From Clavaria fumosa (lineage: Eukaryota > Basidiomycota > Agaricomycetes > Agaricales > Clavariaceae): a stretch of DNA of 64,000 nucleotides. A program made the position numbers and the translations under genes. A model generated the notes under the pieces. It made no database searches, was not told the DNA's origin, and saw only the letters and a program-made list of their open reading frames with translations. This document shows, in pieces, positions 22,301-32,648 of this stretch; the first letter of the stretch is position 1; each line of letters begins with the position of its first letter. The stretch spans positions 3,038,001 through 3,102,000 of the forward strand of contig OX637801.1 in the NCBI GenBank assembly GCA_951802425.1, given 5' to 3'.

Positions 22301-23427
22301 TGGCATCGATAAGGACAGTCCTGGCTCATGCGGCTGTGTCAGACTGGGAAATACACCAAATTGACGTCGTGGGAGCCTACCTAAATGCTGAGATAGAGGA
22401 GGAGATTTATATGGAGGCTCCTGCTGGTCTGCTAGAGGCGAAAGATGGTGACAAAGTCTGCCGACTGCTGAAGGGACTTTACGGCCTTCGTCAAGCTGGG
22501 CGACAATGGCACCGTAAGATGACCAAGGCGTTCGTGGACATGGGCTTCTCTGTCTCAAAGCTTGATGCCTCAGTCTTCATCAAAAACCAAGGCGACGATG
22601 CCACGGTAGTCACAGTTTCGACAGACGACATGATGGTTGCCGCCAACTCGTTACGTGCTGTTGAAAATTTCAAGACGAGCCTTGCCGCACTCTTCGAGAT
22701 AACTGACCTGGGTGAAATAAAATGGCTACTGGGTTTTGAAATCCGCCGGGACCGCTCGTCAAATACGGTCGCGATAAACCAAAGGCAATATATCACAACG
22801 ATAGCTCAAAGATTTCGAGTCATTGACTCTGCGCCGATACATACACCGATTGAGCCCAGCGCAGCGTACTCGACTGATCAAATCCCAGCTGAACCCATCG
22901 CAGCACCGTACCAGGAAGCCTGCGGGAGTGTGTTGTGGGCAGCCGTCATAAGTCGTCCGGATATTCAATTCGCAGTCAGTCTCCTCGCCCGCTTCACCCA
23001 AAATCCAGCAGAATTGCACTGGAAGGCAATCAAGCGAGTCATAAGATACCTGTACACGACGCGAGATCTCTGGCTGACTCTTGGAGGACGAAGTGGAGCA
23101 TATGAAGGATATGCGGATGCGGATTGGGCTTCGCAATCAGACCGGCATTCGATTTCGGGCTACGTTTTCACACTAGGACAAGGTGCAATCACCTGGAGTT
23201 CGAAACGGCAGCCGATTATTGCGATGTCGAGCACCGAGGCAGAATACATTGCGGCCGCCCATGCTGCGAAGGAAGCCTGCTGGCTTCGGGCATTCTTGGA
23301 TGAACTTGGGCGGGATCCGCAGAACTCTGTACCGCTTCGTTGCGACAACCAGTCTACCATTGCGATTTGTCAAGACAACAAGTTCCATGCTCGCACCAAA
23401 CACATCGACATCCGATATCATTTCTGA
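19384..23427 (+). CDS. Copia Gag-Pol polyprotein, 1,347 aa, lacking the normal C-terminal tail
   Basis: Domains in order: gag (1-240); zinc knuckle CDNCERTGHTKAEC near 259; protease MDSGADVHFCP near 336; GAG-pre-integrase HRILGHISYGAVKTAI near 473; integrase core with D in IHTDLWGP (near 535), D in RSDRGTEF (near 601) and E in GVAERTNR (near 636); reverse transcriptase from about 895 with LYGLRQAGRQWH; RNase H with YADADWA, TEAEY, CDNQS and KHID between 1240 and 1340. The RT catalytic box reads VSTDDMMVA where most copia elements have YVDDM; the two aspartates remain. The frame stops after KHIDIRYHF. The usual tail (DENLADIFTKALPR) follows downstream in another frame, so a small deletion seems to have removed the link. 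All four RNase H acidic residues are present, so activity cannot be excluded. Confidence 0.95.
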   Translation: MRPADELDMASPTSNPQALPKLRDDGSNWVDYESRIRNIMGSRGLIRHVEGTARRPTEYLLENGFPVTKPGVRATEDEIETKERRLDEFDQREYMARHVIHTTVSTRLASVIKAKNAKEMWDAVKEDATSKSKLHQVDTKRRLTEMRCHEDTDMKEHLEGMIRLRDELAAMGASVPDEEFSTLIIGSLPPSYRLLLSSITHAASITKSTIEPTDLVRIILEEASHRVIAERTDNQGDTALYAKGRGKFPKKNPPSDKKCDNCERTGHTKAECYRTGGGKEGQTPAWWGNRRKGRNPTSAHVASTPDEDNYAFHCSSNYSDMAQTERGDPTRIEGIMDSGADVHFCPTHENFVNFVTTPPRPIKAADGRTFYATGKGDVWINIPNEDKTTRILLKDARYSPDLAFTLISVPRLDRAGYRALFGNCVCTVISPANKTIGKIPLVGNLYQFNGNSALNSHHLHANATKRKVSLYDAHRILGHISYGAVKTAIRSGKITGIELDETSNEVFCDACAQAKPHRKPFPQEAENRAKTFGERIHTDLWGPAAVISLGGKRYTVDFNDDATRWTETDFLTKKTEVQSAYERFEKRIETHDNAKVKFLRSDRGTEFKNKVFDKHLAQKGTKRELTVHDTHEQVGVAERTNRTKLELARAMLIDAKLPKFLWTEAINHALWIKNRAPTRALNGMTPYEARFGKRPDMSNAIPFGTKAWVKVVDAGKLQARALPGYFVGYDNESTGYRIYYPDKRIVKPEREVVFDFKTSVNEIILPGEVQLVGEKDKNNLNTHPILHSSSPGPNDDPTTSKTPPTPCENLSSAQKPTNTQDSSETMDKPDETMPLHHRSRPQPGFYKDLHNRGHQNVANIAHSNDEGDRDPLFCLATRMGNEPATLAEALAGTHAEEWKKAWDNELEQLRKRRTWHLVSRPADKPVIPCRPIFKEKLDANGQVVKRKARLVAGGHRQTRGIDYEETFAAAAKMASIRTVLAHAAVSDWEIHQIDVVGAYLNAEIEEEIYMEAPAGLLEAKDGDKVCRLLKGLYGLRQAGRQWHRKMTKAFVDMGFSVSKLDASVFIKNQGDDATVVTVSTDDMMVAANSLRAVENFKTSLAALFEITDLGEIKWLLGFEIRRDRSSNTVAINQRQYITTIAQRFRVIDSAPIHTPIEPSAAYSTDQIPAEPIAAPYQEACGSVLWAAVISRPDIQFAVSLLARFTQNPAELHWKAIKRVIRYLYTTRDLWLTLGGRSGAYEGYADADWASQSDRHSISGYVFTLGQGAITWSSKRQPIIAMSSTEAEYIAAAHAAKEACWLRAFLDELGRDPQNSVPLRCDNQSTIAICQDNKFHARTKHIDIRYHF

Positions 23428-23515
23428 CGAGAACTTGGCGGACATATTTACAAAAGCTCTACCACGGTACAAGTTCGAATATTTTGTCAAACTTCTTGGA
23501 CTCCAATGCGTTTGA
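23428..23515 (+). pseudogene. Out-of-frame C-terminal tail of copia Pol
   Basis: In the +1 frame relative to the polyprotein, bases up to the TGA at 23513-23515 encode DENLADIFTKALPRYKFEYF and then a short end, the normal C-terminus of copia RNase H. About 12-18 residues that usually connect RYHF to this motif are missing, which explains the frame break. Confidence 0.75.
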
Positions 23516-23522
23516 GGGGGAG
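23514..23522 (+). other. Polypurine tract of element 2
   Basis: gagggggag directly abuts the 3' LTR, the expected plus-strand priming site. Confidence 0.8.
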
Positions 23523-23781
23523 TATTGAATATTCGGTAGGACATTTTGTCGGACTTTGAATTCTATCCACATACGCGCTTAGCTCCGCTACGAGCACCTC
23601 AGTATCTTGCTTATACTGAGGTGTGAGTGGTCTTTATTAGACTAGTCTTTCTTCATTGATACTTACGCGCCTTTAGTACGCTCACTATAACCTAGGTATC
23701 TTTACCATATCAATACAGTATCTTGCTTATACTGAGGTTACGCTCACTATAACCTAGCTGCTCCCGCCCATAATCTCTATA
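23523..23781 (+). repeat. 3' LTR of copia element 2
   Basis: 259 bp, reading identical to the 5' LTR along its whole length, including the hairpin at 23595-23623. Followed by the second aatgt target copy. Confidence 0.95.
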
Positions 23782-23786
23782 AATGT
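23782..23786. repeat. Target-site duplication, right copy (aatgt)
   Basis: Matches 19116-19120 and fixes the right end of the element at 23781. Confidence 0.85.
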
Positions 23787-23926
23787 GGATCCTCAGAGGG
23801 TCAGGGTAAGGCTCAGTCAGGTCAAGGTGATTTTGTTTGTGTGTCGGAGGGGAGAGCTGGGCCAGCTACAACGTTGTTGTTGAGCGCGTTCGGCTGTGCC
23901 CGCCAGAGAGCGAACTCAATTTGACC

Positions 23927-24952
23927 ATGATTGTTTCCCTCGATCATAGAGGGCCTCTGGGCCTCACCCTCGTCCTTTGTGCGAATGCTTCCTCCCTTTG
24001 TCCTTACGCCCAACCCACTCGTTTAACCCAATAGATGACGATACGTCTAAATTATCTCTGGTGTTCGCATTGATCAGCTTAATACCCATCCTTCTTATGG
24101 TATGTGCGCATCGCATTCTGGGGCATCTGTATCATGTTTGATTTTTCTTGCGACAGCCGGCGTACGCAGCGTTGGTCGTGCAGACGCGCGAGTTGACGAT
24201 CATCAACATGTGGGCGGGCCAGTGGCTCAGTGAGGCGTTGAATTTGGTGCTCAAGCGCACGATCAAGCAGCAAAGACCATGTACGTCCTCTTCCGCCTAC
24301 GAGTAGCTGACGTGTCGCTCAAAGCTTTATTCGACAACCCAGCTCGCCAGGTCTACGGGTACGGTTTCCCATCTTCGCATAGCCAGGTATGCTTCTTGCT
24401 TGCTCTGTGTAATCGATTTGGTCGTCTCATGTAAATGTTCGGCGAGAATAGTATATGGGGTTCTTCGCGTCCTTTCTGATCTGTCATCTGTACGCCCGGC
24501 ACCGATTCACCCCAATGGGCTCGAAGACGCTCGACAGTGGCATCAGACTGACGTCCCATTTCTTTGTCGTTGCTTTAGCGGCGGCAATCGCCTACTCACG
24601 GTGCGCATTCGAATGCGGGTCCCGTCCCTTCCACCGCTGAATCTAGAACCCCCCTGGGGCCAGATACCACCTGGGATACCACACCCCAAACCAGATCGTC
24701 TGGGGACTGGCCATCGGCGTCGCGTTCGGGGTCCCCTTCTATGTGCTGACGGAGCTGTACCCCGTGCGCCGCCCGGACTCGGCGCTCGGGCGCGCGCGCA
24801 CGTGGCTGCTCGAGAACCGCGTGTCGACGTGGCTTGAGGTGCGCGACGGCTGGGCGGTGTGGGGCGACGGCGGCCGCGCGGAGGAGTGGCGCCGTTGGCG
24901 CGCGGCGTGGACCGCGGCGAGGGACCGCGGGCGCGATGACAAGTCGCGATGA
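23927..24952 (+). CDS. CAX4: Dolichyldiphosphatase (PAP2 family)
   Basis: ER-membrane enzyme that removes one phosphate from dolichyl diphosphate after glycan transfer, recycling the lipid carrier. The ATG at 23927 (context gaccATG) begins MIVSLDHRGP; a phase-1 intron then joins LVLY to DDTSKLSLVFALISLIPILL. The PAP2 phosphatase motifs are present in order: KRTIKQQRP, then YGFPSSHSQ, then YHLGYHTPNQIVWG. Membrane helices surround them (PAYAALVVQTRELTIINMW; FFVVALAAAIAYS). Five introns. The C-terminal exon is very GC-rich and hydrophilic. Length is about 240 residues, as in yeast Cax4. It starts only 140 bp after the copia 3' LTR, so the insertion may have replaced or displaced its promoter. 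Confidence 0.9.
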
Positions 24953-25601
24953 GGGCGGAGCAGGATATACCTTTTTCCTTCCACTCTGGTGCTCGATGGT
25001 TTGGCTTGTCTTGTGGATAATCCCATAATTTGGCTCTTGGAAGGCCGTGTCTGGAAAGGAAAAATTTCCACCATTCTCCGTTTTCACTCGGCTGTCCGAT
25101 CTGGCTGTGCTCTCCGCTGTGAAGAGGGCCTCCAGTAAACACATTGGCCTTGTCTTCAGCAACGATGCGCACTGCGTAGCCCCAAGAACACGAGGCTGAG
25201 AGACGAATCAAACGTTTTTATTTTTGAAATCCATCGTCTCTACCATAACTCCACGGGGTGCCCATGCGCATGTGAGAGTGGGGCTCGAGTAACCACCCCA
25301 TTCGTCATTTCGAGGCCGTCAGTGCATCACAAAGAGCAATGAGCGGGCGGAGCAACGGCAACCCTGGATCACTTCCACCCTGCACGGTGCCGTCGGTCCG
25401 AAGTCAACGCGCTCTATACGATCGTACCTGACGCACGGATTACATACAATGCAATCAGGTTTCCAACCGTCAACCTGTCTATCCTACGCCCTAGCCCACC
25501 ACAGTACCACCTACACCAGTAGATCAGCCACGATTCCAGTACAGCACCCACGATCTCCTCTTAAAATTCGTCGTTGCGAGGACTTGTGACCCCATCTATC
25601 G
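24953..25601. other. Convergent intergenic region
   Basis: Spacer between the ends of the dolichyldiphosphatase gene (plus) and a small membrane-protein gene (minus). No further gene, repeat or RNA was recognised. Confidence 0.5.
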
Positions 25602-25933
25602 TCAACTGGAGTCCTGCACGGGCTGAGATGGCCGGGCTGAGGCGGGTGATTGTGAACCACTGCCGCCCGGACCTGGGAGTTGATCTGGTGGGCGCTGGTT
25701 TTCCTTTCGAAAGCCGAGCGGGTAGCAGAACTGGCCCTGTTGTTGAACAAAGTCCCCAAACCAAAAAAAAATTCAATTCTGTTGCACACTCCAAGACGCG
25801 GCCCCGTCGGGTGCGCAACGAACATGACTTCACTAACATGTTTCAACACGTAGTGGAAGATGGTCGCCATGAGGAGTATGAGGACCGACAGCACGACAGA
25901 AATGGCCGTGATGGTTAGGGCGCTGACAGCCAT
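25602..25933 (-). CDS. Small single-pass membrane protein, 76 aa, unknown function
   Basis: Two exons, 25838-25933 and 25602-25736, flank a 101 bp intron (gttagtg...caacag). The ATG at 25931-25933 sits in a strong context (gtcaccATGg). Residues 1-27 form one hydrophobic helix (MAVSALTITAISVVLSVLIL onward). The rest is polar and Pro/Ser/Gln-rich (PLGFRKENQRPPDQLPG). An in-frame start at 25984 would add 17 residues. No family recognised. The intron is supported because it gives an uninterrupted frame ending at TGA 25602-25604. Confidence 0.5.
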
Positions 25934-27046
25934 GGTGACGGGGTCGTTAGATCGCCACGGTCGGTGGGGGTTATGGCTCTGCAAAACGGTCCCGCAGCTC
26001 TAGCCCCAGATGCCAGTGTTATGTATTTTGCTACGAGTCTGTAGCCTCCCTGGCCCCCTCTGCGCGACAGTTTCAACCAAAGGTCCTGACTGTTCACGCG
26101 GGCGTTGAACCCAACCGCCAGAAGCCCGATGGTGAAACGCATAACGGTCTTAAACGCAGCACATGAGGCTTCGCAGTGCATGAGCCCCCCCGCGCGGTGC
26201 GCTTTGCGAGTTCTTATCAAAGGTGGGTGGTGGTGGTGGTGGTGGGGGATGAAAACGTTTTAGGGGCGAGTCGTTTCGTTGTGGGCGCGCAGTCGGCACT
26301 GCAAAGCCGAATTTGACTGAGCGGTTAGCCTCGTCGATTATTCCTCGTCGGTTTTCTGTGCACTGCATTGTACTGTTTTTCTTTACCAGAGACAGCATAG
26401 ATGGACAGGCATTTGTTTCGGTATGCGGTGTCTCCACCGCCGTACCAAGTTACAGTGTAGAACGCCAGTTCCTTGTCCCCGCCGAGCGAATCTCCGATCA
26501 GCATTTCAATTTCACACAGGCTGTCTGGCTCAAACGGGAACAATCAGTGGGAAGATCATTGCAGATCCTTACCTGACCTGGGAAGGACTCTCTATGGGGA
26601 AAACATCGATAACGATCAAATCCGAGGACTGGCGTTGAGGGCGCTTTTAAACCACAGAGCGAACATTGGCGACGAAATGAAAGTGGTGACATTTCACATT
26701 CATTTACATGTAATTACTGTTCATTTACACTGATTACTGTATACAGTCATCATGGCACACAGTGGGCAAGTAAAATATTAATAAAGCAACACATTATCAG
26801 TACGATCTCAAGTCCGTAACCTGAGATTGAGCATAACAGTCAGCTGTATGAAATGGTCAAGTACAGACATTGTGGTCATACGTGGTGGATACGGTATTAC
26901 CTACATGCGTTTTTACCGTCCTTAATTCCCAGTAGAAGAGATTGAAAGCAAGAGAGGAGAGGGGAGAGGCAGTAGAAAAGGGAAGGGGGAAAAAACAAGA
27001 AAGGCATCCAGTGGGAAAACCGCTGGGGTCTCCCACACAGCTCTCA
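25934..27046. other. Intergenic region with a GGT simple repeat
   Basis: No gene I can support. A (GGT)n tract lies at about 26221-26249. Short coding-like minus-strand frames near 26.3-26.5 kb have no recognisable motif or splice pattern. The right end should contain the 3' UTR of the following minus-strand gene. Confidence 0.4.
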
Positions 27047-28193
27047 TCAACGTGTATGCAGCCGCCTCGTCCTCGGTATCCCGCCCGCGTCCGACGTGTG
27101 TTGTTGGCTGCTGGTTCTAGACCCGCTCCGCTTGCGTGCAGCCGTCCGCGGGTGGTCATGCGCGTCCGGTATTGACGATGGGCCCTTGCCTCCGCCGGCG
27201 CCGCCGGTGCCGTCAACCGGGAGGGTGTCGACCAGCGTCCACCCCTCGCGCGAGCCCTTGCGCTGGTGCCCGCTGCGCGCCCGGCTGTGGGGGCGCGGCT
27301 GGGGGCTGCCGCCCACGCCTCCACCGCCAGTGTGGGCCGGGGCTGGGTGCGACTGGTGAGGGTGTTGTTTTTGCAGATCCGGAGTGTGGTTGCTGCTGCT
27401 GCCGCCCGTGCGCGAGCTGCTCGAGGGGGAACGGGGCCGGTTGCGCTGCGGCAGGGCAGACACGAGTTTGGAGAGGCGTCGCATGGCGCTCACGAGCTTC
27501 TGCACGAGCGGGGTTGTCGGTCCTGAGGTGACGTACGTCACCGTGGTCTGCAACGGCTTCCGCAGTAGCATCAATCAAGTTGTCCCTCAACAAAAAAACA
27601 AGGGAATGACTCACCTCAGGACTGGGCGTGTGACCGTATGGATAGTAGGTCTGCACGACGGGCATGGACCGTGAGCGGATGTGTGTGGGCAGCTGCGGGG
27701 TCTGGAAGTAGACGTGTGATGGCACGTCCGCGGGCTGCTGGGGGTAGGGAGTGCGCGGAAGCGGGGGCATGGGTGGCACGGTATGGGGGTACGGGACGAT
27801 ATGGGTCTGTGAGCGAGAGGCGGGTGCGCGGGGATTTGGGGAGGAGGATGGGGAGGTGGTGGTGTCACGATGCGGCTGATGCGGCTGTCGGTGAAGTTGA
27901 TGGTCGGACTTGTAGTGCCGCTGCTGCTGCCGCGGATTCTGATGCCCGTTGTGCGTGTGTGATCGCTTGAGGAAGCGCTTGGCGCTGTTTGTGTCGGTGG
28001 TGGCTGGTGACGGCGTCGCTGCTGCACCAGAGGGGGGTTGGGCAGGGCGGAGATCGCGGGCGGGGTGGAAGGGGGTTTTGACGAAGGGGTTGGAGTAGAT
28101 CTCTGGATGCTGGTCGGAAACCCAATCCGAGACGCGGAGCAGCTTGGCCATGTAGCGGTCGACGGCGGCGGGGGAGTAGTCGTACTCTGTCAT
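27047..28193 (-). CDS. Disordered Pro/Ser/His/Gln-rich protein, unknown function
   Basis: Start at 28193, one intron (27548-27614, gtgagt...ttgcag), stop at 27047; about 359 residues. The first 40 residues look folded and conserved (SPAAVDRYMAKLLRVSDWVS). The rest is low complexity: Pro, Ser, His and Gln-rich, with a short helical block around VQKLVSAMRRLSKLVSALPQ. The intron is needed because the alternative frame loses the acidic and basic pattern seen around REGWTLVDTLPVDG. No enzymatic domain seen. A scaffold or regulatory role is guesswork. Confidence 0.7.
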
Positions 28194-28891
28194 GTTCGTC
28201 TGCTAAGATTGTGCCTGTCTTTCTGGTTTGTTGAATTTTTTCTATTTTTTTTTTTCGGGATAGAGTTTGCGGGGCAGTGTTCGAGAAGATGCGCCTGCGC
28301 GAATAGATGATTGGGGAGGAAAGACGGGGGAGAGACGAGGCTGAGGGAGGAGGGCGGAAGGGAGAGGGCGGAAGGGAGAAGATGTGTATACGATGATGTG
28401 GTGAAAGAGAGAGTGAGGATGGAGAGAAACGAGGCGAGTGCATGAAAACGCGTGACTCAGGCTGTAAAAAGAGGAACGACAGTAAGCGAGTGGGGATAGG
28501 ACAGGATCAAGTCATGTTCCCCACGCACTAAATTCGTTAGTACCAACACCACAAACACACCTGCTTCCACTTCACATGGAATCTACACCGCTTTATCCCC
28601 GAGGAAAAAAAAAAAAGTTGGCCCTTAACACCGCAGTGAATGACTCAGACAAACGGGTTGAACGGAACAAGATCTCCTGATTGCGATGCCATTTTGATAG
28701 GGCCGTGTGGGTCAATTCCCCGTGAAGGGTGGAGTGCGGGGAATCAAGGGGGATGATTTGATTAGTCATCAAAATAGTAAAGCGGAGTTGCCGTTTATTT
28801 CCTTTTATGGGGTATATCACAAATAATTACATACAATGATCAACGTCATTCCCCAACAGCCTTGTGCTCGTTACATCTGACAGCGAGAATA
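28194..28891. promoter_or_regulatory. Shared divergent promoter region
   Basis: 698 bp between the start of the disordered-protein gene (minus) and phosphoglucomutase (plus). The side next to the minus-strand gene is strongly purine-rich on the plus strand (pyrimidine-rich in the transcript), a common feature of fungal 5' regions. Poly-A and poly-T runs lie at 28235-28255 and 28603-28614. No clear TATA box. Confidence 0.45.
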
Positions 28892-30965
<2,074 letters not shown>

Positions 30966-31062
30966 ATTCAGTGAGCGCGGCAAAGCGCACAGAGCTCACA
31001 AAAGTAGCATTGAATCATTGAATGTGGTAAACCAGTCAATAAATTGTTTAGCCATCGCTGCA

Positions 31063-31430
31063 GTTGCCGCCCTTCTCCTTCATACCCTCGCATTCCACGC
31101 TAGTTGAGCGTTCACAGCTGTTGAGCTCAAATGTCTCTCTCTTATTTACTTGTGGCTGTAGTGGTTATATCGCATCTACACCACCCATTTATTTGCATAC
31201 GGTTTTCTTCATCAAATACACACAGCAGGCAGTTTGCAGCGCTCAGCCCTATGTAAGACGATTTGACACGACGAACCTGTTGCACCACAACTATACTGAC
31301 AAGTGACGAGTCCTATGACCACAAGCTGCAACCGAGCTAGCACTTCCTCGAACACGTTTCCTTGAGCCTTGAGCGAAAGGGAGAATGGGTTATTGGAATA
31401 GCGCCAAATGCATTCTCGCGTTCACGTGTC
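31063..31430 (+). repeat. Diverged direct repeat, copy 1
   Basis: About 370 bp resembling 32318-32648 in the same orientation. Shared blocks include gctagttgagcgttcacagc, tgtctctctcttatt, cttgtggc, ctatgaccac and ggaatagcgccaaatgcatt. The copies differ by many substitutions and indels. Together they bracket a broken sorting-nexin fragment. No coding potential recognised. Confidence 0.75.
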
Positions 31431-31472
31431 GTGGGTCCACGGCCTGCTTCCCGCCATCAAAATGCCGAGTTT

Positions 31473-32223
31473 TCACCCTTCACTCCTTGCATGACCGAAT
31501 CGGTTCCGCGGATCTGGAGTAAATGGGAATGTAGACGAGGATGGCGGAAGAGCCCCCAAGGTCAAGGGTCGGGCTCGGGCAGGGTATTTTGGGAGGACAA
31601 TGCTGCAATCTGCTCGATAGGTTTGGGAGATGTTCTAGAGGATGTATACGATAGCATAAGCCCCCCCATACACCTTTTCCGGACTGAGCAAGAAGAGCAA
31701 CAAGCGCGAGCGAGACGAAAAAAAAAAAACTCGAGCTTAGATACGCGAGGGTCGGTTACTGACAAGGTTCACGATCTGAGAGCTCATTCTTGTTAGCTAA
31801 GCGTGGGACTGGATGGCAATGCAGCACCCTGGTCAATTGTTGCAGCCGGCAACCCAGACGTCCCCGAGGATGCGAGAGAGCGCGTTGACGGAGGTCTCCT
31901 CCAGAGTTTGTCGGGTCCACGGGCGGCGCACGCCTTGCCGTATATCGAAGGGACGGTGGCGTCCGTTGGAAGAAGAGTATATTCCCCCATCAAGCCATGT
32001 GTTTGGGTATAGAAGAATAGATGTTGGTTATACCCATCACCGAGTTGAATATTGATGGCGGGGCAGCCGAAGTTGGGGGCGGCGAAGGGCTTGGAGCAGC
32101 CGACCAAGGGTCGAGGTTGTCGTGGGAAGAGCTGCCAAGAGGCCCTTCTTCTGCGTAGCTGCTCCCAAGGCCATTTGCCGAGGTAGTCAAATATGGCTGA
32201 ACCCCGCGAGGCGAATTGAACAT
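31473..32223 (-). pseudogene. MVP1: Truncated, frameshifted MVP1-type sorting nexin (N-terminal part only)
   Basis: An ATG at 32223 begins MFNSPRGVQPYLTTSANGLG, then LDPWSAAPSPSPPP. Downstream pieces in changing frames match the N-terminal region I know from fungal Mvp1: DATVPSIYGKA, VDPTNSG, ETSVNALSRILG, TSGLPAATIDQ, IVNLVSN, RVSKLEFFF, then PIEQIAALSSQNTLPEP and LPPSSSTFPFTPDPRNRFG. At least three frame changes, a poly-T expansion within SKLEFF, and loss of one splice acceptor (ccaacg where AG is expected before DATVPS) show it is dead. Intron remnants are present, so it derives from genomic DNA, not from mRNA. No PX or BAR domain follows; homology ends near 31473. Identification is from memory of the family and is moderately sure. 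Confidence 0.6.
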
Positions 32224-32317
32224 GGTTGACCGCGACGCAGCAACGTGTCGGCTGCTACCGTAGTCGATGGCCAGCATGCACAGGAGAGTAGCGCTCGGCG
32301 CCACAACAGCTTTCAAC

Positions 32318-32648
32318 GTTGCCTTCACACACTCGCATTCAAGTTCCCGCTAGTTGAGCGTTCACAGCTATCGAACTCAAACGTCTCTCTCTTATTCACT
32401 TGTGGCCGTAGTGCTTACATCGCGCATTTCTCCCTTGTATTTTATTATAAATGCACACAGGACTGCTGTGTGAGAGCAAGCAGGCACTTTGCAGAACTCA
32501 GCACTATATAGGACGATGAATATGTTGTACCACAACCACACTAACACTGACTCCCTATGACCACGAGCTGCAACTGAGCTAACAGCCTTGAGAGAAAGGG
32601 AAAATAGTTGTTGGAATAGCGCCAAATGCATTTTCACGTTCGCGTGTC
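32318..32648 (+). repeat. Diverged direct repeat, copy 2
   Basis: Second copy of the repeat at 31063-31430, shorter by internal indels. Contains a TATA-like ctatataggacg near 32504. It borders the sorting-nexin relic on its upstream side. Confidence 0.75.

Larger units (their letters stand above)
19121..23781 (+). mobile_element. Complete Ty1/copia LTR retrotransposon (element 2), 4,661 bp
   Basis: Two 259 bp LTRs that appear identical base for base, a primer site, one long polyprotein frame, a polypurine tract and a 5 bp target duplication are all present. Identical LTRs imply a very recent insertion. It lies between the Naa40 gene and the dolichyldiphosphatase gene, apparently without breaking either. 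The LTR ends are TA...TA rather than TG...CA. Confidence 0.95.

Noticed and set aside
24543..25211. Long minus-strand frames opposite dolichyldiphosphatase.
   Set aside because: Shadow frames caused by high GC content of the last exon.
26221..26249. The GGT tract as a regulatory element.
   Set aside because: A simple repeat without neighbouring gene start; no support for function.
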